A stretch of DNA of 40,237 bases from Terriglobia bacterium. GTDB taxonomy: Bacteria; Acidobacteriota; Terriglobia; Acidiferrales; UBA7541. Location: assembly GCA_020072805.1 (NCBI GenBank), contig JAIQGC010000049.1:1-40237 (forward strand), written 5' to 3'. The translations under genes and the position numbers were made by a program. Of this stretch, positions 10,381 through 18,685 are shown one piece after another. Under the pieces are notes generated by a model. It searched no databases, was not told the DNA's origin, and saw nothing but the letters and a program-made list of their open reading frames with translations. Within the stretch, counting starts at the first letter, position 1. Each line of letters begins with the position of its first letter.

Positions 10381-10411
10381 ATTCTAACAGGATGCCCGCC
10401 CCAAGTATCAA
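10381..10411 (-). promoter_or_regulatory. Extended -10 promoter for the 6S-like RNA
   Basis: On the minus strand there is TTGATA (10411-10406), a 19-base spacer and an extended -10 TGTTAGAAT (the TAGAAT at 10386-10381). This would start RNA at about 10374, upstream of the 6S-like core. The spacer is slightly long, which the TG extension can compensate. No other gene starts here. Confidence 0.4.
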
Positions 10412-10472
10412 ACCCCGCCTCACGCGTCACACTGTAATCCTACGTCGCACTTGGGAAATCCCGTTCGAACCG

Positions 10473-10498
10473 CTGTAGCCGCCCTCTTCAGAGGGCGG
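10473..10498. repeat. 26-bp hairpin repeat, copy 1 of an identical pair
   Basis: CTGTAG followed by the hairpin CCGCCCTC-TTCA-GAGGGCGG. An identical 26-base copy in the same orientation lies at 16506-16531. The two copies bracket the plus-strand metal-uptake/aldo-keto reductase block plus zapA. The remainder of 10411-10612 shows no gene. Confidence 0.8.
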
Positions 10499-10612
10499 AC
10501 TTTCCCCCCAGCCCGCGCAAACTCGCCCTTCCTTGCAAGAAATGCTGTCTAAGCCCAATCCCTTCTTCTGGTTGACCCCTGCAACCCATTTCCGCTACTC
10601 TGCGTCTTAGAT

Positions 10613-10894
10613 ATGCGTGTTATGACTTCCCGGCGTACTGCCATCTTTGCCCTGGTGCTCCTTACTGCGCTCCTTCTCGCGCAAGCGCACTTCTATGCCG
10701 AAGGCAGCGGCCTCCCCCACCCCCAGGCGCATTCCTGCGCCCTCTGCATGGCTGGGCTTTGGGCCGTCCCCGCTCCCGCCCAGACATTGACCGCCACCGT
10801 CGAATCCCGCCGCGTCGAAGTCCCGCGGATCTCTATCACCTTCCATTTCCAGGCCACGGAGAATCTCTCTCCGCGCGCCCCTCCAGCGGCATAG
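10613..10894 (+). CDS. Small exported protein with HxCxxC motif, upstream of metal-uptake genes
   Basis: A 93-residue protein with an N-terminal signal or anchor segment (SRRTAIFALVLLTALLLAQAHFYA) followed by HPQAHSCALCMAGLWAVP. The HSCALC cluster looks able to bind a metal ion such as copper or zinc. The remainder is short and strand-rich. It is the first gene of a plus-strand run leading into an outer-membrane barrel and a metal ABC importer, suggesting a link to metal homeostasis. The ribosome binding site is weak, and an ATG three codons later (10622) is an equally good start. I do not recognise a named family. Confidence 0.65.
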   Translation: MRVMTSRRTAIFALVLLTALLLAQAHFYAEGSGLPHPQAHSCALCMAGLWAVPAPAQTLTATVESRRVEVPRISITFHFQATENLSPRAPPAA

Positions 10895-11053
10895 TTTTTT
10901 CCGGCTCTCTATTCTCCATTCGGTTTAACATTTCCCTTTGCGCCGGTTTTCTCGGAAAAACCGCCGCAGAGCGCCGGCTTCCAAGCCTCTTTCCTCCGCC
11001 TCTTCCCGCGGCGGGAACCAGAGCCCGGCCCTTGAACGAACAGGAGTTTTATC

Positions 11054-12364
11054 ATGCGCAAGACCATCATTACCGCAGCAGCGTTGCTGATTCTCCCGTT
11101 TTTCGCCGCGGCTCAGGACCAGCCCGCCCCGGCGCCTCCTCCGCTGCAGGCCGCCCCGCCGCAAGTCGCCGCCCCCGCCTCGGGTGAAGACCGCGTGAAG
11201 GCCCTCGAAGAGCAAGTCCGCCTTCTCGCCGAACAGCTCGCCCAGATTCGCGGCGAGCTTCAGGAACTCCGCGCCGCCAAGGAATCCGCTCCCGCTTCTT
11301 CGACTGAATCCGCCGCGGCTGCTCCGGCTCCCGCGCCCGTGGCGGCCGCCCCGCAGGTCTACGGCGGCGCCACCAGCAACGCTAAGCTGCTCAACCCCGA
11401 TATCAGCATGATCGGCGACTTCATCGGCACGGCCGGCCGCAACCCCGTCAGCTCCGCCCCCTTCCTCGAAATGCACGAATCCGAACTGGGCATCCAGGCC
11501 ATCGTCGACCCCTACGCCCGCGCCGATTTCTTCGTCTCCTTCGGCGAAACCGGCGTCAACGTCGAGGAGGGATTTATTACCTTTACCTCGCTCCCCGCGG
11601 GCTTCGTCGCCAAGGTCGGCAAAATGCGCGCCGCCTTTGGCAAAGTCAATACCATCCACAATCACGCCCTCAGCTTCATCGACCGCCCTCTCGTCACCAA
11701 CAATCTCCTCGCCGGCGAAGACGGCCTCAACGACGCCGGCTTCTCCGTCACCCGCATCCTCCCCGCTCCCGGCAACTGGTTTCTCGAAGGCACCGCGCAG
11801 GTCTTCCGCGGCGATTCCGGCGACGTCTTCACTTCCAGCCGCCGCCAGGATGCCAGCGTCATCGGCCATCTGCGCACCTATCGCGACCTCGGCGAATCCA
11901 CCAACCTCGACCTCGGCGTCTCCTACGCCCGCGGCCACAACGCCAACGGCTCCGATTACCTCACCAGCCTCTACGGCGTGGACGCCACGCTCCGCTGGAA
12001 GCCCCTGCGCCGCGCCATTTATCACTCCATGCTCTGGCGCAGCGAATTTTTCTGGAGCCACCGCGATCAGCTTTCACCAACTGACATCTTCCAGACCCAG
12101 CGCGCCTTCGGCCTCTACAGTTCCATCGACTACCGCGTCAATCGCCGCTGGACGGTCGGCGGACGCTTCGACCGCAGCGCCCGCGCCACCGATTCCACCC
12201 TGGTGGATAATGGCGCCTCCGCCATCCTCACTTACTGGCCCAGCGAATTCAGCCAGGTCCGCGGCCAGTACCGCTTCGGCCACTACGCCGAAGGCCTCAC
12301 CGCCAACGAGTTTCTCTTCCAGTTCCTGTTCGTTCTGGGAGCCCACGGAGCGCATCCGTTTTAG
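11054..12364 (+). CDS. Outer-membrane beta-barrel protein of the metal-uptake cluster
   Basis: A 436-residue exported protein with a signal peptide (MRKTIITAAALLILPFFAAA|QD). An Ala/Pro linker follows, then a coiled-coil stretch at about 45-75 (RVKALEEQVRLLAEQLAQIRGE) with a trimer-like heptad pattern. A beta-barrel of about 330 residues ends in LGAHGAHPF. The barrel alternates aromatic and hydrophobic residues, for example FVSFGETGVNVEEGFITF and LDLGVSYARGHN. The architecture (N-terminal coiled coil plus porin barrel) resembles phosphate-selective-porin-like proteins. Its place before a metal ABC substrate-binding protein and permease suggests that it passes the metal through the outer membrane. 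The terminal Phe fits BAM recognition. The start follows AACAGGAGTTTTATC, with a good AGGAG site. Confidence 0.8.
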   Translation: MRKTIITAAALLILPFFAAAQDQPAPAPPPLQAAPPQVAAPASGEDRVKALEEQVRLLAEQLAQIRGELQELRAAKESAPASSTESAAAAPAPAPVAAAPQVYGGATSNAKLLNPDISMIGDFIGTAGRNPVSSAPFLEMHESELGIQAIVDPYARADFFVSFGETGVNVEEGFITFTSLPAGFVAKVGKMRAAFGKVNTIHNHALSFIDRPLVTNNLLAGEDGLNDAGFSVTRILPAPGNWFLEGTAQVFRGDSGDVFTSSRRQDASVIGHLRTYRDLGESTNLDLGVSYARGHNANGSDYLTSLYGVDATLRWKPLRRAIYHSMLWRSEFFWSHRDQLSPTDIFQTQRAFGLYSSIDYRVNRRWTVGGRFDRSARATDSTLVDNGASAILTYWPSEFSQVRGQYRFGHYAEGLTANEFLFQFLFVLGAHGAHPF

Positions 12365-12386
12365 GCCGTGGGCTTGTTCTTTAAGG

Positions 12387-12418
12387 TTGTCATCCTGAGC
12401 GCAGCGAAGGATCTCAAC
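12387..12418 (+). repeat. Dispersed GTCATCCTGAGCG-type repeat
   Basis: The sequence TTGTCATCCTGAGCGCAGCG continues with AAGGATCTCAAC. Repeats of the form GTCATYCTGAGCG...AAGGATCT are widespread in intergenic DNA of Acidobacteriota and some other phyla. Diverged relatives lie at 13479-13526 and 14500-14537, so three copies punctuate this one metal-uptake block. Function unknown. Confidence 0.7.
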
Positions 12419-12476
12419 GGATGGTATTTGCAATGAATCACAGTTCCGGAAAGAATTTAGGATGAAAGGAAAAATC

Positions 12477-13412
12477 ATGAATTTCTCGAAAGCAATCCCG
12501 GCCGCTCTGCTCTCTCTCGCACTGTTGTTTGCTTCCGCGCCTCCCGCCGCGGCCGACGGCAAGATCAAGATCATGACCGCCACCGCCGATCTGGCCTCCA
12601 TCGCTCAGGAAATTGGCGGCGACCGCGCCGAAGTCGAATCCATCGCCCGCGGCTACCAGGACCCGCACTTCGTCGACGCCAAGCCCAGCTTCCTCCTCAA
12701 GCTGCGCAAGGCCGATCTGCTCATCGTCGTCGGCCTCGAACTGGAAATCGGCTGGCTCCCCCCGCTCATCCAGCAGTCCGGCAACCCCAAAATTCAAGTC
12801 GCCGCTCCCGGCTACTTCGACGCTTCCCGCTTCGCCCGGATTTTGGAAATCCCCCACGGCCAGGTCACCCGCGCCGAAGGCGATGTCCACCCCCAGGGCA
12901 ACCCCCACTACTGGCTCGACCCCGATAACGGCTTGCGTATCGCCAAGGCCATCCAGGACAAACTCAGCGAAATGCATCCCGCTGACGCCGCCTACTTCGC
13001 CCAGCGCTACGCCGCCTTCGAGCAAAAGCTCAAGCAGGCTGAAGCGCAGTGGCTCGCCCAGATGAAGCCGTACGCCGGCCGCAAAGTAGTCACCTACCAC
13101 CGCTCCTGGCCCAATTTCGCCGATCACTTCCATCTCGACGTGGTCGGCTACATCGAACCCCGCCCCGGCATTCCTCCCAGCCCGCAGCACACCGTCGAAC
13201 TCATCCAGCAGATGAAGCGCGACGGCGTCAAAATCATCCTGGTCGAGCCCTACTTCGACTTGAAAACTCCCAACTCCGTGGCCCGCGAAACCGGCGCCAA
13301 AGTCGTCGTCATGATGCCCTCGGTCGGCGGCGAAAAGGAAATCACCGACTATTTCAAGCTTTTCGACTACGATATTGCCAAGCTCCAGCAGGCTTTCGAT
13401 GCCACGAAGTAG
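12477..13412 (+). CDS. Metal (Zn/Mn-type) ABC transporter substrate-binding protein
   Basis: A 311-residue cluster A-I (TroA/ZnuA fold) binding protein. Signal peptide: MNFSKAIPAALLSLALLFASAP...AAA|DG. The metal-ligand region is seen as DPHFVDAKPSF (H64), GDVHPQGNPHYWLDPDN (H138, H144), TYHRSWPNFADHF and a late acidic site VEPYFD. GNPHYW is typical of family members that take up zinc or manganese. The long backbone helix is KLKQAEAQWLAQMKPY. I chose the second ATG, which follows AAAGGAAAAATC; the first is five codons upstream (12462). The matching permease follows after a 200-base gap, but no ATPase gene lies between or beside them. The choice between Zn and Mn cannot be made safely from sequence. 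Confidence 0.92.
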   Translation: MNFSKAIPAALLSLALLFASAPPAAADGKIKIMTATADLASIAQEIGGDRAEVESIARGYQDPHFVDAKPSFLLKLRKADLLIVVGLELEIGWLPPLIQQSGNPKIQVAAPGYFDASRFARILEIPHGQVTRAEGDVHPQGNPHYWLDPDNGLRIAKAIQDKLSEMHPADAAYFAQRYAAFEQKLKQAEAQWLAQMKPYAGRKVVTYHRSWPNFADHFHLDVVGYIEPRPGIPPSPQHTVELIQQMKRDGVKIILVEPYFDLKTPNSVARETGAKVVVMMPSVGGEKEITDYFKLFDYDIAKLQQAFDATK

Positions 13413-13478
13413 CGGAGTGGCCCGTGGTGCCAGCGGCAGCGCATCTGCTTTAGTGCACCGCAGAAAACGAACGAGTAA

Positions 13479-13526
13479 TTGTCATCCTGAATCCCGGCTG
13501 CTTTTGCTGGGATGAAGGATCTCAAC
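13479..13526 (+). repeat. Dispersed GTCATCCTGA...AAGGATCT repeat, expanded form
   Basis: TTGTCATCCTGA opens the element and GATGAAGGATCTCAAC closes it. The middle (ATCCCGGCTGCTTTTGCTGG) replaces the short AGCG core of the copy at 12387. It lies in the gap between the binding protein and the permease. The rest of this 200-base gap shows no reading frame that could encode an ATPase. Confidence 0.6.
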
Positions 13527-13613
13527 TTTTGGTTTTTGCAATACGTGTTGACCGCTCTGCGGTCATGGAAGTAAAAATTTTTTTAACCCGGTTTTTCATC
13601 AGGAGACGCGTCC

Positions 13614-14480
13614 ATGGAAATGCTTCCCTTTTTGCTGGCTCCCTTCGTCGCCAGCCTCATCCTCACCGGCATCCACGCCTATCTCGGCGTGCACGTCGTC
13701 GAACGCGGCGTCATCTTCGTGGACCTGGCCCTCGCCCAGATCGCCGCTCTCGGCGCCACCGTGGCCATCGTTGTCGGCATGGACCCTCACGGCCACGCCT
13801 CCTACTGGATCAGCCTCGGCTTCACCTTCCTCGGCGCGGCCATCTTCGCCTTTGCCCGCACCCGCCGCGGCCATATACCCCAGGAAGCCTTCATCGGCAT
13901 CGCCTACGCCGTGGCCTCCGCCACCGCGATCCTCCTGATGAGCAAAGCCACCGGCGAAACCGAGCACCTCAAGGACATGCTCGTCGGCAACATCCTAGCC
14001 GTCTCCTGGCCCGAAGTGCAAAAAACCGCGCTCCTCTACGGCGTCGTCGGCGCTTTCCATTACATCTTCCGCAAAAAATTCCTGGCCATCTCCATGCACC
14101 ACGACGCCCCGGAAAAACTCGGCTTCAACGTGCGCTTCTGGGACTTTCTTTTCTACGCCTCCTTCGGCTTCGTGGTCACCTCTTCGGTAGCCATCGCCGG
14201 CGTTCTCCTGGTCTTCTGCTACCTCATCGTTCCCTCGGTCGCCGCCATGCTCTTTGCCGACCGCATCGGTACCCGCCTGGCCATCGGCTGGACCATGGGC
14301 ACTCTCGTTTCCGCCCTCGGCGTCCTCCTTAGCGTCAAGATGGATACTCCCACCGGCGCCACCATCGTCGTCACTTTCGGCGGCGTCCTCGTCATCATGT
14401 TCCTCATCCACCTCGTCCTGCACCACGGCCGCGACGCCCGCCAGCTTGACGGCGCCACCTCCGCCCAGCGCGAACTCTAA
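13614..14480 (+). CDS. Metal ABC transporter permease (ABC-3 family, ZnuB-like)
   Basis: A 288-residue inner-membrane protein with about eight hydrophobic helices. It matches the ABC-3 family: GIHAYLGVHVVERGVIFVDLALAQIAALG, then HIPQEAFIGIAYAVASATAILL, HLKDMLVGNIL, VAIAGVLLVFCYLIVPSVAAML and the C-terminal LSVKMDTPTGATIVVTFG. These permeases pair with a TroA-fold binding protein and a ZnuC-type ATPase to import zinc or manganese. The binding protein is the preceding gene; the ATPase is missing from the cluster. A region near 94-105 (GETEHLKDMLVGN) is the usual coupling segment. The start ATG follows AGGAGACGCGTCC. Confidence 0.93.
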   Translation: MEMLPFLLAPFVASLILTGIHAYLGVHVVERGVIFVDLALAQIAALGATVAIVVGMDPHGHASYWISLGFTFLGAAIFAFARTRRGHIPQEAFIGIAYAVASATAILLMSKATGETEHLKDMLVGNILAVSWPEVQKTALLYGVVGAFHYIFRKKFLAISMHHDAPEKLGFNVRFWDFLFYASFGFVVTSSVAIAGVLLVFCYLIVPSVAAMLFADRIGTRLAIGWTMGTLVSALGVLLSVKMDTPTGATIVVTFGGVLVIMFLIHLVLHHGRDARQLDGATSAQREL

Positions 14481-14499
14481 CCGCCCAACTGACGAAAGG

Positions 14500-14537
14500 T
14501 GTCATTCCGAGGAGCCGCAGGCGACGAGGAATCTGCT
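14500..14537 (+). repeat. Dispersed GTCATTCCGAGGAG-type repeat
   Basis: TGTCATTCCGAGGAGCCGCA then GGCGACGAGGAATCTGC. This is a variant of the GTCATYCTGAG...GAATCT class found in intergenic DNA of Acidobacteriota. It lies directly behind the permease gene. Confidence 0.65.
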
Positions 14538-14552
14538 TTTCTCTTGCTTTTT

Positions 14553-14578
14553 CAGGGGCACGGCATGCCATGCCCCTG
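14553..14578. repeat. Intergenic hairpin repeat (CAGGGGCA/TGCCCCTG)
   Basis: CAGGGGCA pairs with TGCCCCTG across a 10-base loop, followed by TAG. It reads as an inverted relative of the 'GTAGGGGC...' hairpins elsewhere in the window. It lies between the permease and the small protein gene, just behind another dispersed repeat. Confidence 0.55.
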
Positions 14579-14640
14579 TAGCACCCATCCGGCCCAAACA
14601 CGTATAATCTCTTTTTCACACTTCCGCACCAGGAGGACCC

Positions 14641-14889
14641 ATGACCGAACCCACCTACGAAGAACTCAAAGCCCGCCTCGCCGAACTGGAAAAGTCCGGC
14701 GCCCGCCGCACCGGCCAGCTCGAATTCCGCGTCGGCGAAAAAGGCGGCGTCAGCGTCTACGGCCTCGGTCGCTTCCCCGTCACCCTCTATTACGAACAGT
14801 GGACCCGCCTGCTCGACGCCATGCCCCAATTGCGAGCCTTCCTCGAGGAAAACAAGGAAGCTGGCAAGCTTAAGCTGAAGGAAAAATAG
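14641..14889 (+). CDS. Small conserved protein with N-terminal coiled coil
   Basis: An 82-residue soluble protein. The N-terminal helix (TYEELKARLAELEKSG) leads to a compact segment LEFRVGEKGGVSVYGLGRFP and then VTLYYEQWTRLLDAMPQLRAF. The 'K(G/A)xVSVYGxGRFPVTLY' core is the kind of conserved block seen in small uncharacterised proteins from several phyla, and I cannot attach a function. The ribosome binding site is very good (CAGGAGGACCC). It sits between the metal permease and an aldo/keto reductase gene on the same strand, with 49 bases to the latter. Confidence 0.8.
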   Translation: MTEPTYEELKARLAELEKSGARRTGQLEFRVGEKGGVSVYGLGRFPVTLYYEQWTRLLDAMPQLRAFLEENKEAGKLKLKEK

Positions 14890-14938
14890 CCGCTCTCGAG
14901 CGCCCGCAAGAAATTCTTACCCCAGGAGCTTTTCTCCC

Positions 14939-15916
14939 ATGAACTACCGCCGCTTCGGCCGCACCGCTTGGAACGTTAGCGAAATCGGTTACGGCATGTG
15001 GGGCATGGGCGGATGGACCGGCTCGGACGACGCCGAATCCCTGTCCTCGCTCGAACGCGCCGCTGATCTCGGCTGCAACTTCTTCGACACCGCCTGGGCC
15101 TACGGCGCGGGCCACAGCGAAAAACTCCTCGGCAAACTCTTGCGCACGCGCACCGGCCCCGACAAAAAACTTTATCTGGCCACAAAAGTCCCCCCGAAAA
15201 ACAAGCAGTGGCCTGCCCGCCCCGAATACACGCTCGAAGACTCCTACCCGCCCGAGCACATCGTCGCCTACGTCGAAAAATCCCTCGCCAATCTCGGCGT
15301 GGACACGCTCGACCTCATCCAACTGCACACCTGGAATGATTCCTGGATGGATGACGACCGCTGGGTCCGCGCCCTGGAAACCCTCAAGCAGCAGGGCAAA
15401 ATCCGCGCTGCCGGCATCAGCCTCAACCGCTGGGAGCCGCACAACGGCCTCCGTGCCGTCCGCGCCGGCGTCGTCGACGCCGTCCAGGTCGTCTACAACA
15501 TCTTCGACCAGAATCCCGAGGATGAACTCTTTCCCGCCTGTCGCAAACATGACGTCGCCGTAATCGCCCGCGTCCCTTTCGACGAAGGCACTCTCACCGG
15601 AACCCTCACCGCCGATTCCACATGGCCGGAAGGCGATTGGCGCAACATCTACTTCACCCAGAAAAATCTCAAAGAATGCGTCGCCCGCGCCGCCGCTCTC
15701 ACCCCGCTTATCCCCGCCGGCTCCTCGCTCCCGCAAATGGCCCTGCGCTTTATTCTCGGCGCTCCCGACGTCAGCACCGTTATTCCCGGCATGCGCAAAC
15801 TCTCCCACGTCGAATCCAACTGCGCCGCAAGCTCCGCCGGCCCGCTCCCCGCCGCTCTGCAATCCGAACTCCGCAAGCACCGCTGGCTCCGCAATATCGC
15901 CGACTGGGGCCGCTAA
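14939..15916 (+). CDS. Aldo/keto reductase
   Basis: A 325-residue NADPH-dependent oxidoreductase of the TIM-barrel aldo/keto reductase superfamily. The catalytic tetrad is visible: D50 in NFFDTAWAYG, Y55, K83 in LATKVPP and H130 in LIQLHTW. The phosphate/NADP-binding end is the late segment LRFILGAPDVSTVIPGMRKLSHVESN. The subfamily appears to be the general bacterial AKR11/12-like group acting on aldehydes or sugars; the physiological substrate is unknown. The start follows CAGGAGCTTTTCTCCC. Its neighbours give no pathway hint. Confidence 0.93.
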   Translation: MNYRRFGRTAWNVSEIGYGMWGMGGWTGSDDAESLSSLERAADLGCNFFDTAWAYGAGHSEKLLGKLLRTRTGPDKKLYLATKVPPKNKQWPARPEYTLEDSYPPEHIVAYVEKSLANLGVDTLDLIQLHTWNDSWMDDDRWVRALETLKQQGKIRAAGISLNRWEPHNGLRAVRAGVVDAVQVVYNIFDQNPEDELFPACRKHDVAVIARVPFDEGTLTGTLTADSTWPEGDWRNIYFTQKNLKECVARAAALTPLIPAGSSLPQMALRFILGAPDVSTVIPGMRKLSHVESNCAASSAGPLPAALQSELRKHRWLRNIADWGR

Positions 15917-15938
15917 CCCAAATTCCTCACAACCGCCC

Positions 15939-15964
15939 CGTAGGGGCGGAGCTTGCTCCGCCCG
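15939..15964. repeat. GC-rich intergenic hairpin repeat, second copy
   Basis: CGTAGGGGCGGAGC-TT-GCTCCGCCCG closely matches the copy at 7166-7191, with compensatory changes on both arms (GGGGC/GCCCC there, GGAGC/GCTCC here). That supports selection on the hairpin and not only on sequence. Between it and zapA the gap contains short CACGAGTCAC/CACGAATCAC-like direct repeats (about 16060-16093), a low-complexity stretch. Confidence 0.7.
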
Positions 15965-16088
15965 CTGCGCCACAAGCACGCGTTCCCCTTCATCGCATGT
16001 TTTTCTGGAATTTTACTGCTTCACTAGAAGACCGCACGCGCTCGCACTTCTCGCCCTCTTCCACGAGTCACAAGTCACGAAACACGAA

Positions 16089-16379
16089 TCACGCCGTTTG
16101 TTTCAGCGCTCGCTCCACCAGCGTCAAACACCGCTCCGCCTGCTCCCGCAAAATCTCCTCCCGCCCCTCGCGCTCCTGGCGCAGCGTGTGCAATTCGTCG
16201 GCAATCGCCAGCGCCGCCAGCACCGCCGCCCGCTGCGTGTCCACCGTCGTCGTGGCCGCGGCAATCGCCCGCATCTTTCCGTCAATATATGCGGCCAGCT
16301 CCTGCACGTACTTCTCTTCCAGCTCGCTGCGTATCGAGTAACTCTGCCCGAATATTTCCACTCGCACGTCTGCACCCAT
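16089..16379 (-). CDS. zapA: Cell division protein ZapA
   Basis: A 96-residue cytosolic protein that bundles FtsZ at the Z ring. The N-terminal globular part MGADVRVEIFGQSYSIRSEL and EEKYVQELAAYIDGKMRAIA match ZapA. The C-terminal half is one long helix (AALAIADELHTLRQEREGREEILREQAERCL) expected to form the dimer/tetramer coiled coil. The start is taken at MGADVRV, where the family begins, with GGAG ahead of it; 29 upstream open codons are not conserved-looking. It follows pheT on the same strand, the usual order in many bacteria. The spacer between them holds a copy of a hairpin repeat. Confidence 0.9.
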   Translation of the reverse strand: MGADVRVEIFGQSYSIRSELEEKYVQELAAYIDGKMRAIAAATTTVDTQRAAVLAALAIADELHTLRQEREGREEILREQAERCLTLVERALKQTA

Positions 16380-16505
16380 GAGGTCCGCTCCGCCGGAAAC
16401 AACCCCAAAATAGCACATCCCGCCGCGCCGCGACGGCGATTGCATAGTGCGTCGAACGCACCGCAATGTGGTTTTGCGTCTTACCGGGGGAAACCCGTCG
16501 AATGC

Positions 16506-16531
16506 CTGTAGCCGCCCTCTTCAGAGGGCGG
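16506..16531. repeat. 26-bp hairpin repeat, copy 2 of an identical pair
   Basis: CTGTAG plus the hairpin CCGCCCTC-TTCA-GAGGGCGG, identical over 26 bases and in the same orientation as 10473-10498. It lies in the pheT-zapA spacer. Together the copies form direct repeats about 6 kb apart, enclosing zapA and the plus-strand metal-uptake/aldo-keto reductase block. Confidence 0.8.
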
Positions 16532-16572
16532 GCCTTTCCATCCCTGTAATCAATCTTGTGGAAAATACGAAT

Positions 16573-18655
16573 TTACTGCGCCCGCAAAACCGCGCCCAGC
16601 CGCTTCTCCAGCGCGCCCACGATCTGCCCGCAAAATCCGCCGATCTGCTCGTCCGTCAGCGTCCCCGCTCCGCTCTGGAACTGCACGCGCACCAGAAGCG
16701 AATATTTTCCCGCCGGAACGTTTTTCCCGCGAAACAGGTCCGTCGCTTCCACCGCCACAACCTCGCGGATTCCCAGCGCACGAATCGCCCCGGCCACATC
16801 CGCAAACGCGGTCCCTTCCGCCAGCAGCAGGGAAAAATCCCGCTCCACCGCCGGAAACCGCGGAAGTGCCACGTACCGCCGCGCCTCTCCCAGCGCCCGC
16901 GCCGCCGCGTAAAACGGCTCCAGCCGCAACTCCGCCAGATACGCGTCCTGCCGCAATTTCAATTTTTCCGCCACGCGCCGCGCTAGCCGCCCCGCTGTTC
17001 CCAACTCCTCCGCGCCCAGCAGCACCCGCGCGCGGTGCCCCGCATGCAGCCATTCGCCGCCGCCCTGCTGCCAGCGCAAACCACCAGCCAGCCCGCCCAG
17101 CGCATCCACATCGCCCTTCAAATCCGAAAATTCATACGCCCGCGCCGCCTCGTGTATCGATTTCTCCCGCGCTTCCCCGGTGGCCCCCAGCACCAGCACC
17201 GGCGTTTCCAGCGCCTCGTGCCCCCAGGCGATAATGCCGCCCGATTTCGAATAGCCGCACGTTGCGCTGCCCGTGATTCAGATTCCATTCGATCGCCGCG
17301 GCCATCGTCACCGCGCCCGTCGACCGCAGCACTCCCGCCTCTTCCGATAGCGGATTCGCCAGGCGCGCCGGGGCCGCCTCCGCCGGGCGAAAAATCTCGT
17401 TGCGCTCCTCGGCCACGTGCGGAATCGTCACGATTTCCTGGTAGCCCAGCCCCACCAGCCGCTCGCGCAGACGTTCTTGCTCCTCGGCGTGCGGCAATTG
17501 CCGCGCCGCCTGCCGCGAAACGGGAAAGCGCGGCGGAAATTTATCCAGTCCATGAATCCGCGCCACTTCCTCGATCAAATCGATTTCCCGCTCGACTTCC
17601 GCCCTCCAGCTCGGCTGCGTGCATTCCCACGCCGCCAGAAGCGACCCCGTCGCACCGCGGTTTTCATCCACGCGCACCGGCGCGAATCCCAGCGCCCCCA
17701 GAATCGCTTCAATCTCTTTGTCCGCCACGTCCGCGCCCATGATCCGCAAAAGCTCTGACCGCCGCAGCGTAATCTTCTTCGTCGCGCGTTTGCCCGGATA
17801 CACATCCACCACTCCGGCGAGCAGATCTCCCCCGGCCAGTTGCAGAATTAGCTCCGTGCACCGCCTCGAAGCCACCTCCGCCATTTCCGGGTCCGCCCCG
17901 CGCCCGAATCGCGTGGACGCCTCGCTGTAGAGCCGCAGAAACCGCGTGGCCCGCCGGATGGCGATCGGCTCGAACCACGCGCACTCAATCAATACATTCT
18001 TCGTCGAAAAGGAAATCTCCGTCTCCGCCCCGCCCATGATCCCGCCGATGCCCACCGCCCGCGCGCCGTCTCCGTCGCACACCAGGCAGATTTCCGGATT
18101 CAGCGCGCGCTCGACGCCGTCGAGTGTCTTCATCTTTTCGCCCGGCTTGGCCTTGCGCACCACGATGCGGTGGTCGCGCACCAGATCGTAGTCAAACGCG
18201 TGCAGCGCGTGCCCCAGCTCCAGCATCACGTAGTTCGTCGCGTCCACCACGTTGTTGATCGACGCCACGCCCGACGCTTCCAGCCGCTCCCGCAGCCACG
18301 CCGGCGACGGCGCAATCTTCACCCCGCGGATCACCCGCGCCGTGAACCGCCCGCACAGCTCCGGCGCTTGAATCTCCACGCGCACCGCGTCGGAAACTTT
18401 CCCCGCGCCTTCCGCCGGCTTCGGCTGCAGCGCCTTCAGCGGCAATCTATAAATCGCGCTCACTTCCCGCGCCATCCCGTAATGCCCCAGGCAGTCCGGC
18501 CGGTTCGTGGTCAGCTCCGCTTCAATCACCGCGCCATGCGCGCCGTTTTCCACCCCGCCGATGTTCGTCCCGGAAACGGCCAGCCGCGCCGCCAGCTCCG
18601 CTGCCGGCGCGCGCAGCTCCACGAACTCCTTCAGCCAGTTGTAGACGATCTTCAT
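16573..18655 (-). CDS. pheT: Phenylalanyl-tRNA synthetase beta subunit, frameshifted
   Basis: The beta subunit of the (alpha-beta)2 enzyme that charges tRNA-Phe. The N-terminal frame (start 18655) runs MKIVYNWLKEFVEL, NRPDCLGHYGMAREV, the B3/4 editing region, the B5 domain and NVRLFEIG. The C-terminal frame resumes as YSKSGGIIAWGHEALETPVL, LGATGEAREKS and the anticodon-binding domain (FPAVERDFSLLL ... LTDEQIGGF), ending at 16573. The frames differ by one base in phase at 17240-17255. The EMAP-like OB tRNA-binding domain that normally sits at about residues 40-150 is absent, giving a short form of a kind I associate with Acidobacteriota. pheT is essential, so a sequencing or assembly error, or a recent slippage, is likely. 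Confidence 0.93.
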
Positions 18656-18685
18656 CGTTGCCTTGTCCGTGCTCTTGTTCTCAAT

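Noticed and set aside
10425-10490. Possible tRNA on the minus strand because of GGTTCGAACGGG
   Set aside because: The T-arm stem does not close and no acceptor, D or anticodon arms can be drawn.
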